64,000 nucleotides of DNA from Alphaproteobacteria bacterium (GTDB lineage: Bacteria; Pseudomonadota; Alphaproteobacteria; Rs-D84; CACZYB01): assembly GCA_016297965.1 (NCBI GenBank), contig JAEDDP010000002.1, positions 1-64,000 of the forward strand. Direction: 5' to 3'. This document shows positions 16,023 to 24,463 of the stretch, piece by piece. The notes beneath the pieces were generated by a model. The model did no database searches, was not told the origin of the DNA, and worked only from the letters and a program-made list of their open reading frames with translations. The position numbers were made by a program, and so were the translations under genes. Every line of letters starts with the position of its first letter. Position 1 is the stretch's first letter.

Positions 16023-16711
16023 TGGTAAGGGTGTTTTGCAAATTAACGAACTCCTTTGTCTCTTCGGTAGATAGAGGAGTTTTCTTTTCCCTTGAAAAAT
16101 ACATTATGGATTCAGGGGAGGGGGCGGATAAGGACAGCTTTGATGTGATAAAATCACGACTTCAAAATCCGCCGGTGCTTTGTGCGCGGGAATTTGCATT
16201 TGAAGTTTTTTATGTCATTTTGGCGAGTGGTTTTCGGCAAAAGGTGGCAAAGCAAAAATTTTTGCAAATTGTGAAATTTATTGATGATGGTGGTGAAGTT
16301 GTTCCAGAAAACCTTATCAAAATTTTTGGAAATAAAAATAAGATAAATGCAATTTGTAAGGTTTGGAAATACAGGGATTTATATCGGGATGGTTTTTACC
16401 GAATTACCGATGTTGATGAAAAATTAAATTATCTTGAAAAGCTTCCATACATTGGGGCGATTACGAAAAACCATATTGCACGGAACCTTGGGATAAATAA
16501 GGTGAAGTATGATGTTTGGATACAACGTTTGGGTGTCGCGCTTTATGGTGATGAAGGCGATGTCGTTGGAAGTCCGCTTAGCTTGAAAACAAAGGCGGTT
16601 TGTGATAAAATGTTTGAGTTTGTAAGTAGTCAGACCGGACTTTGCATTGGGTATATTGATGTGGTCCTTTGGAAGTCGTGCCAACTTGGACTTTTGGAAT
16701 TTAGGGAATAA
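16022..16711 (+). CDS. HhH-type DNA glycosylase-like protein
   Basis: The 229-residue protein starts at ATG 16022-16024, overlapping the kdsA stop as TAATG. Residues about 140-180 form a helix-hairpin-helix (LPYIGAITKNHIARNLGI), followed by KYDVWIQRL, where the Asp sits as the catalytic Asp does in OGG/HhH-GPD enzymes (Lys...Asp pattern). A role in removing damaged bases is likely; substrate is unknown. There is no Fe-S cluster Cys pattern at the end. A start at 16106 is possible. The pairing with kdsA has no obvious functional logic. Confidence 0.65.
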   Translation: MVRVFCKLTNSFVSSVDRGVFFSLEKYIMDSGEGADKDSFDVIKSRLQNPPVLCAREFAFEVFYVILASGFRQKVAKQKFLQIVKFIDDGGEVVPENLIKIFGNKNKINAICKVWKYRDLYRDGFYRITDVDEKLNYLEKLPYIGAITKNHIARNLGINKVKYDVWIQRLGVALYGDEGDVVGSPLSLKTKAVCDKMFEFVSSQTGLCIGYIDVVLWKSCQLGLLEFRE

Positions 16712-16720
16712 TAAAAAGCC

Positions 16721-17558
16721 ATGTTAAAAAATTTGTTTAAAAATATCCGCTGGTTATTGAATAACTCGTTGGATGGTGTTGTAAATAAAAATAACTATCA
16801 GGATATGTATGATATTACGGAAAGGACGCTTTATTATGTTCCGAATTCCAATGTTTAAGGCCGTATAATATTTATCACCGGAAGAAACCATTGATGTTAT
16901 TGTAAATTAAAATAAAAGTGTTGCCCGTTTTGGTGATGGGAAAATTTTGATAATGTTGAAGAGAAGTGGTGTTTTTCAGTTATATAATGAAGATTTGCGG
17001 AGACGGTTGTTTGAAGTACTTAATTATGATGGTGAAGATTTTTTAGTGTGTCTTCCTGGTTTGATGTTTTTGCGTTATTTGGGAACAGAAGATCCTTTTG
17101 TCCTTATGAATGTGCCAAAGTGGAGGAGTTTCCTGAAAGATAATCTTAGCCAAAAAAAACATTATGGCGAAACGAATTTCTATTTAGATTATGGTATGTT
17201 TGAAAAACTTCGGTCGGTATGGGATGGAAAAAATATAATTTTGGTTGGTTGTCCGGAGGCACTTTCAAAAATACAATATGATATTTATGACAATGCAAAA
17301 TCAATTGATTATGTTTTTTGTAGAAACAGGGATTGTTTTTCACAATATGATTGGATTGTTTCGGAAGTGAAGTCCGCATATAAGGATGGTGCAATAGTTA
17401 TTTTGCAGGCGGGAATAACGGGTACGGTTCTTGCGTATGATTTTATGAAACTTGGTATGCAGGCGCTTGATTTAGGGCATCTTCAAAAAGCATACGATTT
17501 GTATAAGAAAAATTTGGCTGTTTATGAGGACCCAACTTTTTGGGATGCCGATGTTTAA
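16721..17558 (+). pseudogene. Decayed GT-D-family glycosyltransferase
   Basis: A 45-codon frame from ATG 16721 stops at 16856. After a frame change, the segment EETIDVIVN (from 16881) is followed by an in-frame TAA at 16908-16910 and then SVARFGDGKILIM, which is the start of the GT-D (PF08759) domain, whose usual motif is RFGDGE. From there the frame runs to 17558 and reads like the family (DYGMFEKLRSVWDGKNIILVG is split here: DYGMFEKL, then IILVG; VILQAGITGTVLAYDFMKLG near the end). Two disruptions upstream plus Glu-to-Lys in the GDGE motif indicate loss of function. The remaining open frame could start at TTG 16947, but that would leave out the motif. Confidence 0.7.
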
Positions 17559-17559
17559 T

Positions 17560-17787
17560 CTATTTTAACAAATTGCAAAAATCATTCCAATTCATTTTTG
17601 TGGCATGAAGGATTTTGTTTATTGTTTCAACCGATGGCCAACGGGGTTGTCCGGTTTTGTAAAATTGTTTTGATTTGTTAAATGAAGTTTTATCCATTCC
17701 CGCCTTTTTTGCAAGACCGGATAGGGTGAGGTTGTTTAGCTTTGCCAATTCGTATATTGCTTTCCATACTTTTTGATGATCGGTCAT
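17560..17787 (-). CDS. HTH-only regulator resembling S24/LexA-like phage repressor N-termini
   Basis: Starting at ATG 17785-17787 the protein has 75 residues: QKVWKAIYELAKLNNL, then SGLAKKAGMDKTSFNKSK and RWPSVETINKILHAT. This closely follows the N-terminal HTH of alphaproteobacterial S24-peptidase regulators, which have a further 120 or so residues of self-cleaving peptidase. That part is missing here and the protein stops at a TAG. It may be a natural short version or a remnant. A longer reading from 17826 is weakly supported. Targets are unknown. Confidence 0.7.
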   Translation of the reverse strand: MTDHQKVWKAIYELAKLNNLTLSGLAKKAGMDKTSFNKSKQFYKTGQPRWPSVETINKILHATKMNWNDFCNLLK

Positions 17788-17831
17788 TGTTGTTCCCATA
17801 AAATAAATTAACCACTTGTATCTCAAAGTGG

Positions 17832-18010
17832 CGGGGAGTTCGTTGAAATCAAATATACTAATGACCTCTTTGATTTTTAAGGCTTACGCCTCTGGACATA
17901 TATCAAAGACTCCCCACATCCCGTGGGGCAAGTTAATACGTGGCACAATAACGCTTATGCCACGAGTATATTGAAAGACCAACGACAGTCCCGTATCCAC
18001 AATGGATACT
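17832..18010. ncRNA. Candidate structured RNA with alternative pairings
   Basis: No protein frame is credible here, but helices are dense: GGGGAGT (17833-17839) with ACTCCCC (17909-17915); TCTTTGAT (17867-17874) with ATCAAAGA (17902-17909); GGC-TTAC-GCC (17881-17890); CCCCAC (17912-17917) with GTGGGG (17923-17928); CGTGGCA (17939-17945) with TGCCACG (17958-17964); GTATCCA-CAA-TGGATAC (17993-18009). The CCCC at 17912-17915 can pair with either the upstream or downstream G run, so two folds exclude each other. Strand and class are undecided; 6S-like RNA or a cis-acting switch are candidates. Confidence 0.45.
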
Positions 18011-18082
18011 TAATATATATTTTCATATATATCTTTTTGTATTGTAGCAAATTTGTATTTTTAGTACAAGTAAAATTTAATT

Positions 18083-18808
18083 TTAAAATCTTAATTCAAG
18101 ATTTGGAATGATGGAACGAAGTTTTTCCTCAAATTTCTTATCCGTGAAAAATTGAGTTATTGCACCGGCCGGTGGATTGTTTGGATTGTCCCGTTGTGGT
18201 GGACGATAACGTTGTACGGCATATTTTTTTACACCAAGTTTTGCAACATTTTCGGCAATTTCAATAATGTCTTCTTTGTTTAGGACCGTTGGGTCGGCGG
18301 TGGTGCGAACCTCAAAATCCATATTATTTTTTAAAAGGATGTTTAATGCCTCAAATGCATATTCTCCGCTTCCCTTTACCTTTGTGATTTGTTCATATTT
18401 TTTGCATGGTGCCTTTATATCAAGTCCAATCCAATCAATATATGGAAGCAAAGTTTTTAATTTTTCCGGAAAACATCCGTTGGTGTGAAGTCCGAATTTG
18501 AAATGTGGGGCAAATTCCTTTATTTCCTTTATTGCGGAAATGATTTCGTCCGCCTGGGCGGTTGCCTCACCACCACTGAATACTACCGCATCAATGATTT
18601 TTGTTCTTTTTTTTAAAAGGTTTAGGACATATTCCCAATTTTGGGCGTCCGTATCTGTATAACGACGAAATTCAAAAAGGTGTGGGTTGGAGCAGTAAAT
18701 GCAACGCCAAGGACAACCTTGAAGAAAAAGTACGGCCGAAAGTTTTGATGGGTAATCAATGGTTGTAAATGGGACAAGTCCGCCAACAATAATTTTTGAT
18801 TTTACCAT
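18083..18808 (-). CDS. nrdG: Anaerobic ribonucleotide reductase-activating protein (NrdG)
   Basis: This 241-residue radical-SAM enzyme has the CxxxCxxC cluster motif CPWRCIYC (Cys32, 36, 39) and PFTTIDYPSKLSAVLFLQGC, typical of the NrdG2-type activases. It uses a [4Fe-4S] cluster and S-adenosylmethionine to create the glycyl radical on NrdD under anaerobic conditions. FSGGEAT later binds SAM. It lies in one direction with the split nrdD genes, about 80 bases downstream behind a hairpin that could lower its expression. Confidence 0.94.
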   Translation of the reverse strand: MVKSKIIVGGLVPFTTIDYPSKLSAVLFLQGCPWRCIYCSNPHLFEFRRYTDTDAQNWEYVLNLLKKRTKIIDAVVFSGGEATAQADEIISAIKEIKEFAPHFKFGLHTNGCFPEKLKTLLPYIDWIGLDIKAPCKKYEQITKVKGSGEYAFEALNILLKNNMDFEVRTTADPTVLNKEDIIEIAENVAKLGVKKYAVQRYRPPQRDNPNNPPAGAITQFFTDKKFEEKLRSIIPNLELRF

Positions 18809-18848
18809 AACAAAACCCCCGTCAAAATAATTTGAATTTTAAAATTTA

Positions 18849-18870
18849 TGGCCCTCCGAATGGAAGGCCA
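18849..18870 (-). terminator. Hairpin between the NrdD radical-domain gene and nrdG
   Basis: TGGCCTTCC-ATTC-GGAGGGCCA has a 9-bp stem (one G-U) but only a weak following T tract (TAAATTTT). It could attenuate rather than end transcription into nrdG. Confidence 0.55.
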
Positions 18871-18886
18871 CTGTTTAAAAGTTTTT

Positions 18887-19090
18887 TTAAGCTATTTTTT
18901 GTTCACAAGCACAGTTCAATGCTTCCATTGATGCAAGTGCCTTGTCTTCTGTGAAATATTTTCTTTCATAGAATTCAGATTGTTTACCCTTATTGAAATT
19001 TGATACTGGACGGCAATATCCCATTGCTCTGGTCCAAATTTCACATTTGGTTCTTTGTGAATTATCAATTGTTGTTTCAAAAGTTTTCAT
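18887..19090 (-). CDS. Separate glycyl-radical domain of class III ribonucleotide reductase
   Basis: The 67-residue protein contains RTKCEIWTRAMGYCRPVS followed by FNKGKQSEFYERKYF. In most class III reductases this stretch is the C-terminal end of NrdD itself and includes the radical-carrying glycine in a RVxGY-like motif, here Gly24 in RAMGYCRP. The preceding nrdD stops at its zinc site, just before where this segment belongs. This gene has its own strong Shine-Dalgarno (GGGAGGAAGG), so the split looks established rather than an error. It should dock on NrdD and be activated by NrdG. Confidence 0.85.
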   Translation of the reverse strand: MKTFETTIDNSQRTKCEIWTRAMGYCRPVSNFNKGKQSEFYERKYFTEDKALASMEALNCACEQKIA

Positions 19091-19141
19091 TTTTCCTTCC
19101 TCCCTTATTGTTTATTTTTTCCTTTTCCTTTTTACCAAAAA

Positions 19142-21193
19142 CTATTTGTTCGTTTTTGATAAGATTTCGGCATCACATATTGGACAATATTCATGTTCAC
19201 CCGCAATATATCCGTGTTTCGGACAGATTGAGAATGTCGGTGTTATTGTTATATATGGAACGCGATAGTTTTCAAATACACGTTTAATTATGTTCTTACA
19301 ATTCTTTATATCCGAAATTCTTTCTGCCATATAAAGGTGAAGAACAGTTCCGCCGGTGTATTTTGTTTGAAGGCCGTCTTGCATATCAAGCACTTCAAAT
19401 GGATCGTCGGTGAAACTTACCGGTATTTGAGTTGAATTTGTGTAATATGGAGCATCCTTTGTTCCAGCCTGAATTATATCAGAGAAATGCTTTGCATCCT
19501 CCTTTGCGAATCGATAGGTTGTACCTTCGGCTGGGGTTGCCTCCAAATTATAAAGGTTTCCGGTTTCTTCTTGGAATTCAACCATTTTTGCACGGATGTG
19601 TTCAAGAAGGTCGCTTGCCATTTTATGTCCGCGTGGGTCGGTGATGTCGTATTCATCATTTGTGAAATTACGAATCATTTCATTTACACCGTTTACACCG
19701 ATTGTTGCAAAGTGGTTCCTTAATGAACCAAGGTATCTTTTTGTGTATGGGTAAAGTCCACCATCCATAAGTTTTTGAATAGTTTTTCTTTTTATTTCCA
19801 AACTTGTTTTTGCAAGTTCCATAAGGTGATCAAGTCTGTAATATAGACCTTCTATATTACCCTTGAAATTATAACCCAATCTTGCACAATTGATTGTTAC
19901 AACACCGATAGAACCAGTTTGTTCGGCAGAACCGAAAAGTCCATTTCCACGTTTCAAAAGTTCACGAACATCAAGACGTAGACGGCAACACATTGAACGA
20001 ACATCGGTTGGCTTTAAATCAGAATTTACAAAGTTTTGGAAATATGGAAGTCCATATTTTGCGGTCATTTCAAAAAGAAGATCCGCATTTTCACCTTCCC
20101 ATATAAAGTCATCTGTGATGTTATATGTTGGAATTGGGAATGTGAATGGACGACCCTTTGCATCACCGGTTGTCATAACCTCAATATATGCCTTGTTTAT
20201 CATATCCATTTCTTTTTGTAAATCACCATAGGTGAAATCAACTTCTACACCGCCGATTTTTGGATGTTGCGGTGCCAAATCCTTTGGACATACCCAATCA
20301 AATGTGAAGTTTGTAAACGGAGTTTGTGTTCCCCAACGACTTGGAACATTAAGGTTATAAATCAATTCCTGTATCTTTTGTTTTACCTGTGGATAGGTCA
20401 TATTATCAAGCTTTACAAATGGAGCAAGATATGTATCGACGGATGAAAAAGCCTGTGCTCCGGCCCATTCGTTTTGAAGGGTTCCCATAAAGTTTACCAT
20501 TTGTCCCACAGCAGATGAAAGATGTTTTGGTGCGGTGGATTCAATGTGTCCTGGAACACCGTTGAAACCTTCTTCTAATAATGCACGAAGTGACCAACCG
20601 GCACAATATCCGGAAAGCATACTTAAATCGTGAATATGAAAATCACCGTTTCGGTGTGCTTCACCAATTTCTTTTGGGTAAACATAGGAAAGCCAATAAT
20701 TTGCAACAACCTTTCCCGAAATGTTAAGAATCATACCACCAAGGGAATAACCCTGGTTTGCATTTTCCTTTACACGCCAATCAAGTTGGTCAAGGTATTC
20801 AGTGATTGATTTTTCAACATCAATTTTGATTTTTTCGGCATCGCGGTTTTGTGCGCGTTTTTCCCTGTATAATATATATGCCTTTGCAGTTTCGTAATAA
20901 TTAGAATCTATTAACGCCTGTTCAATAACATCTTGAACCTTTTCAATGAAAACGGCTTCTTGACCGTTGTATTTTACGTTAAGGAATTTTGCAACAGTGT
21001 TTGTTAATCTTGAAAGTTCTTCCTGTGAAAATGGAGTTGTAACCTCGCCGGCCTGTTTAATTGCACTTGCAATCTTTTCAATATCAAAATCTACGACCTC
21101 ACCATTTCTTTTCACTATTTTAGTTATATTAAGCTTATTAAATGGTGTCATTGATACTATTTTGTTTGTATCGTTAGATTCATTTACGGACAC
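19142..21193 (-). CDS. nrdD: Anaerobic ribonucleoside-triphosphate reductase, large part (NrdD)
   Basis: The start is taken as GTG 21191-21193 because GGGAGGAG lies five bases before it; the upstream ATG at 21226 has no such site. The 683-residue protein has an N-terminal ATP-cone (about 20-110; VKRNGEVVDFD) and a class III catalytic barrel. A zinc-site pattern at the end (ICPKHGYI, then CPICDAE) lies where NrdD normally continues into the glycyl-radical loop. That loop is encoded by the next gene. It makes dNTPs without oxygen. The promoter carries NrdR boxes. Confidence 0.95.
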   Translation of the reverse strand: MSVNESNDTNKIVSMTPFNKLNITKIVKRNGEVVDFDIEKIASAIKQAGEVTTPFSQEELSRLTNTVAKFLNVKYNGQEAVFIEKVQDVIEQALIDSNYYETAKAYILYREKRAQNRDAEKIKIDVEKSITEYLDQLDWRVKENANQGYSLGGMILNISGKVVANYWLSYVYPKEIGEAHRNGDFHIHDLSMLSGYCAGWSLRALLEEGFNGVPGHIESTAPKHLSSAVGQMVNFMGTLQNEWAGAQAFSSVDTYLAPFVKLDNMTYPQVKQKIQELIYNLNVPSRWGTQTPFTNFTFDWVCPKDLAPQHPKIGGVEVDFTYGDLQKEMDMINKAYIEVMTTGDAKGRPFTFPIPTYNITDDFIWEGENADLLFEMTAKYGLPYFQNFVNSDLKPTDVRSMCCRLRLDVRELLKRGNGLFGSAEQTGSIGVVTINCARLGYNFKGNIEGLYYRLDHLMELAKTSLEIKRKTIQKLMDGGLYPYTKRYLGSLRNHFATIGVNGVNEMIRNFTNDEYDITDPRGHKMASDLLEHIRAKMVEFQEETGNLYNLEATPAEGTTYRFAKEDAKHFSDIIQAGTKDAPYYTNSTQIPVSFTDDPFEVLDMQDGLQTKYTGGTVLHLYMAERISDIKNCKNIIKRVFENYRVPYITITPTFSICPKHGYIAGEHEYCPICDAEILSKTNK

Positions 21194-21273
21194 TTTCTCC
21201 TCCCTTCTCACATCAAGAAATGTCATAAATTCAAGATGTTAATATGTTTTGTGTTTTCTACCTTTTCCTTAAA

Positions 21274-21320
21274 TATCAATATATAGTGTTTTTATTCTTG
21301 ATGCAAACTATATTTTGTGT
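21274..21320 (-). promoter_or_regulatory. nrdD promoter with two NrdR boxes
   Basis: On the minus strand TTGCAT (21301-21306) and TATATT (21278-21283) are 17 bases apart. Two sequences match the NrdR-box consensus acaCwAtATaTwGtgt: 21274-21289 (core CAATATATAGTGT, exact) and 21305-21320 (CTATATTTTGTGT, about 14 of 16). Their starts are 31 bp apart, the usual three helical turns, and they overlap both promoter elements. Repression by NrdR-(d)ATP is therefore expected. Confidence 0.8.
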
Positions 21321-21386
21321 TTTTTTGAAAATAAAATTCTTGACTACTTAAAAATGTAGAAAAATCTATAATTTAAGTTTTTTTTG

Positions 21387-21395
21387 TGATATACT
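21387..21395 (+). promoter_or_regulatory. Extended -10 promoter before the 21434 gene
   Basis: TG-A-TATACT is an extended -10 element 38 bases before the start codon; there is no good -35 at 17 bases. Confidence 0.4.
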
Positions 21396-21433
21396 ACTTT
21401 AAAAGATAAACAGAAAAGTGGGAGAAAACTGGG

Positions 21434-22231
21434 ATGTCAGCATCATTTTTGGTAATTGGTTTTATATGTTTTTTGTCGGTTGTTTGGGGTATTTTTGGAA
21501 GTCATTATTTCCTTTCAACCTACGGTTTAGGTGGAGTCGCAGAAATTTTACCTAGTGATATGTCCTATGTTTTATTTGCGGTTATTCTTCCCATATTATT
21601 TTTGATGATGATTGCACTTATTTTTTATGTTGTGGCAGGAATCAATCAAAATAAGCAATATATGACTCTTTTGCTTCAATCCATAAAATCACAGATGTCA
21701 GGGATTCAGACGATAGGTAAATCATTGATTGAAGTAAGAAAGTTGGGTTTTACGAATCAGTTTTTTATTAACCTTCCTATTGTTTTTAATGATATAAGTC
21801 AATTTGTGGCGAATATTATTTCACGAATGGGAATCGCGTCCGAGGTGGTTATTTATGATGCCCTTTCAAAAGAGGGGGATACAAGACTTTACAGTATTTG
21901 TAAAATAATCCTTGATAAAAGGGAGTCTACCCCACATTTTGATGAAAGTTTGCGTCGTTTGGTAAAAAGGGATGAAGTCCTTTCGGGAATGATTGGTTTG
22001 TTTATTGAAAAATATGATAACCTTTTGAATATAGTGAATAAATATGATGTGGATCATTTTGTTGCACGGATTTTAGAGGAGGGCGATTTGGGAAAAGTTT
22101 ACAATATTTTATCAAATGCCCGTGTGGATAAACAGGAAGTGGTTAAAAACGAATCAGACGAAGAAAATGGGGTGGAGGAAAATATTTCCCTTCTTGATAC
22201 CGATTTGCATATTTTCCCATCGGATAAATAA
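21434..22231 (+). CDS. Membrane protein of unknown function
   Basis: The 265-residue protein has two N-terminal membrane helices (about 5-30 and 45-70, LFAVILPILFLMMIALIFYVV), then a cytoplasmic, mostly helical region of about 170 residues and an acidic tail ending near a run of Glu/Asn. GGGAGA precedes the ATG. No family is recognised. A hairpin terminator separates it from sufB. A role linked to either neighbour is not shown. Confidence 0.75.
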   Translation: MSASFLVIGFICFLSVVWGIFGSHYFLSTYGLGGVAEILPSDMSYVLFAVILPILFLMMIALIFYVVAGINQNKQYMTLLLQSIKSQMSGIQTIGKSLIEVRKLGFTNQFFINLPIVFNDISQFVANIISRMGIASEVVIYDALSKEGDTRLYSICKIILDKRESTPHFDESLRRLVKRDEVLSGMIGLFIEKYDNLLNIVNKYDVDHFVARILEEGDLGKVYNILSNARVDKQEVVKNESDEENGVEENISLLDTDLHIFPSDK

Positions 22232-22257
22232 GTTTTTAAATTATGCTTTTTTAAGTT

Positions 22258-22290
22258 GAAAGTACTGTTTATTTATAGTACTTTCTTTTT
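22258..22290 (+). terminator. Hairpin directly before the sufB start
   Basis: GAAAGTACT (22258-22266) pairs perfectly with AGTACTTTC (22277-22285), followed by TTTTTT. The T run ends only four bases before the sufB ATG. It is terminator-like for the upstream gene and would sit in the sufB ribosome-binding region of any read-through message. Confidence 0.75.
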
Positions 22291-22294
22291 TATT

Positions 22295-23722
22295 ATGGTT
22301 GATGAAAACAAAATAAAAAGTATTGTTGAAAATGGTTTGGGTGAATATCGTGCCGGATTTGACCCAAAAATTTCTTCGGATGTAATACACAGTAAGGGTA
22401 TTACCGAAGATGTTATTCGTTATATAAGTGCAAAAAATAATGAGGCGGAGGATATTTTGCAATTCCGTCTTGATGCCTTTCATAAATGGCAGGCGATGAA
22501 GGAACCTCATTGGGCTTTGTTTGATTATGACCCAATAAACTATGATGACATATACTATTTTGCACGTCCAAAGGAAAATAATTCGGATGTGGATGCAAAA
22601 ATTGATGAAACGTATAAGCGTTTGGGTGTTCCCCTTAAAGAGCAGGAGATTTTAAAGGGACAGGCGGTGGATGCTGTTGTTGATAGTGTGTCGGTTAAAA
22701 CAACCTATGGTAAAAAGCTGTTGGATTTGGGAATTATATTTTGCCCTATATCTATGGCATTACAAAAATATCCGGAATTGGTAAGGAAGTTTTTGGCACA
22801 TGTCGTTCCACCGGAAGATAACTTTTTTGCGGGGCTTAATGCTGCGGTGTTTTCCGATGGTACATTCGTTTATATTCCGCCAAGGGTGAAATGTCCGATA
22901 GAGCTTAGTTCTTATTTCAGGTTGCAAACGGAAAAGCTTGGGCAATTTGAAAGAACCCTTATTGTTGCAGATGAATACAGTGAGGTTTCCTATTTGGAGG
23001 GATGTTCCGCGCCGGTTCGTGATACGAATCAACTTCATTCAGGTGTGGTGGAGCTTGTTGCATGCAAAGGTGCAAAGATTAAATATTCCACGGTGCAAAA
23101 TTGGTATGCCGGAGACAAAGAAGGTCGTGGCGGAATTTACAATTTTGTTACAAAGCGGGGAATTTGTTTTGATGATGCGACTATTTCGTGGACCCAGCTT
23201 GAAGTTGGGGCGGTTAAAACGTGGAAGTATCCGTCCTGTATCCTTAAAGGGGACAGGAGCAAGGGGGAATTTTTTTCCGTGGCGATTACCAATAATTGTC
23301 AGATGGCGGATACCGGAACAAAAATGATTCATTTGGGGCGGGATACAAAAAGTACCATTATTACAAAGGGAATATCTTTGGGGCGGTCAAAAAATGGGTA
23401 TCGTGGTTTGGTAAAGATTGTTCCGAATGCCGATGGGGCAAGAAATTTTACAAAGTGTGATAACCTTGTGGTTGGCGATGATGCGACGGCTTTGGCCTTG
23501 CCAGACATTTTAAATTCAAACAGTAATGCCGTTGTGGAACATGAAGCTTCGGTTTCATCGGTTAGTGAAGAACAGCTTTTCTTTATGATGCAAAGGGGAA
23601 TTTCGGAGGATAAAGCGTTGGGACTGATTGTGAATGGTTTTTGTTCGGATATTATTAAACGGTTGCCGGCGGAATTTGCAATGGAAGCAAAAGAGTTAAT
23701 AAATATAAGTATAGAAGGTTAA
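22295..23722 (+). CDS. sufB: Fe-S cluster assembly scaffold protein SufB
   Basis: The 475-residue SufB is full length. The start MVDENK at 22295 aligns with other SufB N-termini; ITEDVIRYISAKNNE and WALFDYDPINYDDI are family signatures. With SufC and SufD it forms the SufBC2D scaffold that builds [4Fe-4S] clusters. No Shine-Dalgarno is visible; a hairpin and T run fill that space, so translation may be leaderless or coupled to RNA structure. It is the first gene of sufBCD; no sufS, sufE or sufA is in the window. Confidence 0.95.
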   Translation: MVDENKIKSIVENGLGEYRAGFDPKISSDVIHSKGITEDVIRYISAKNNEAEDILQFRLDAFHKWQAMKEPHWALFDYDPINYDDIYYFARPKENNSDVDAKIDETYKRLGVPLKEQEILKGQAVDAVVDSVSVKTTYGKKLLDLGIIFCPISMALQKYPELVRKFLAHVVPPEDNFFAGLNAAVFSDGTFVYIPPRVKCPIELSSYFRLQTEKLGQFERTLIVADEYSEVSYLEGCSAPVRDTNQLHSGVVELVACKGAKIKYSTVQNWYAGDKEGRGGIYNFVTKRGICFDDATISWTQLEVGAVKTWKYPSCILKGDRSKGEFFSVAITNNCQMADTGTKMIHLGRDTKSTIITKGISLGRSKNGYRGLVKIVPNADGARNFTKCDNLVVGDDATALALPDILNSNSNAVVEHEASVSSVSEEQLFFMMQRGISEDKALGLIVNGFCSDIIKRLPAEFAMEAKELINISIEG

Positions 23723-23725
23723 AAA

Positions 23726-24454
23726 ATGCTTACGATAAAAGATTTAAAGGTTGGTGTTGATGGACGTGAAATTTTAAGGGGGGTAAACCTTGAAATTGGG
23801 GATGGTGAAACTCACCTCCTTATGGGTAGAAATGGAAATGGTAAAAGTACACTCCTTAATACCATAGTGAAATATCCAAAATATGAAGTATTGGGTGGCG
23901 AGATTTTGTTTGATTGCGAATCGTTATCTAAAATGTCGGTTAGCCAGATTGCAAGAAAGGGAATCTTTTTAAGTTTTCAAAATGCACCGGCGATTTCCGG
24001 ACTTTCGGTTTCAACACTCCTTAAAAACTCGGTGAACAGTATACGAGAGGCGAGGGGTGAAAAGCCACTTACCGCACCGGAATATTTTAAGCTTGCCGGT
24101 GAGTATTGTAAGCTTTTGGAGATACCTTCGGATTGGCTTAAACGACAGGTGAATGTCGGATTCAGTGGTGGTGAAAAAAAGCGTTTAAGTATGTTGGAAA
24201 TGTTGTTTTTACAACCTAAACTTGCCCTATTGGATGAACCGGACAGTGGTGTTGATTTTGTTGGTGTTGGGATTATTGCACGGGCGATTAGGGCATTGCA
24301 GGAAAAGGGAACATCCTTTTTAATTGTTTCGCATTCCCGCGATATTGAAGATATTGTTCATTTTGATAAGGCACACTTTATAAAGGATGGTGTGATTGAA
24401 GAAGGGCTTAACAGCATTGATGCAATAAGAAATTATATGCAGGAAAATGATTAG
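23726..24454 (+). CDS. sufC: Fe-S assembly ATPase SufC
   Basis: The 242-residue ABC-type ATPase has Walker A GRNGNGKST at 34-42, signature FSGGEKKR, Walker B LALLDEPDSGVD and the H-loop in IVSHS. It powers conformational change in the SufBCD complex. It starts three bases after sufB and ends nine bases before sufD, so it is tightly coupled. Confidence 0.97.
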   Translation: MLTIKDLKVGVDGREILRGVNLEIGDGETHLLMGRNGNGKSTLLNTIVKYPKYEVLGGEILFDCESLSKMSVSQIARKGIFLSFQNAPAISGLSVSTLLKNSVNSIREARGEKPLTAPEYFKLAGEYCKLLEIPSDWLKRQVNVGFSGGEKKRLSMLEMLFLQPKLALLDEPDSGVDFVGVGIIARAIRALQEKGTSFLIVSHSRDIEDIVHFDKAHFIKDGVIEEGLNSIDAIRNYMQEND

Positions 24455-24463
24455 GATTTTGTT

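Noticed and set aside
17832..18010. Confident call of 6S RNA or tmRNA
   Set aside because: I see stems but no diagnostic sequence of either class, so only a generic structured RNA is reported.
19432..20446. Several plus-strand ORFs opposite nrdD
   Set aside because: They lie entirely within nrdD in other frames and have no RBS or family features.
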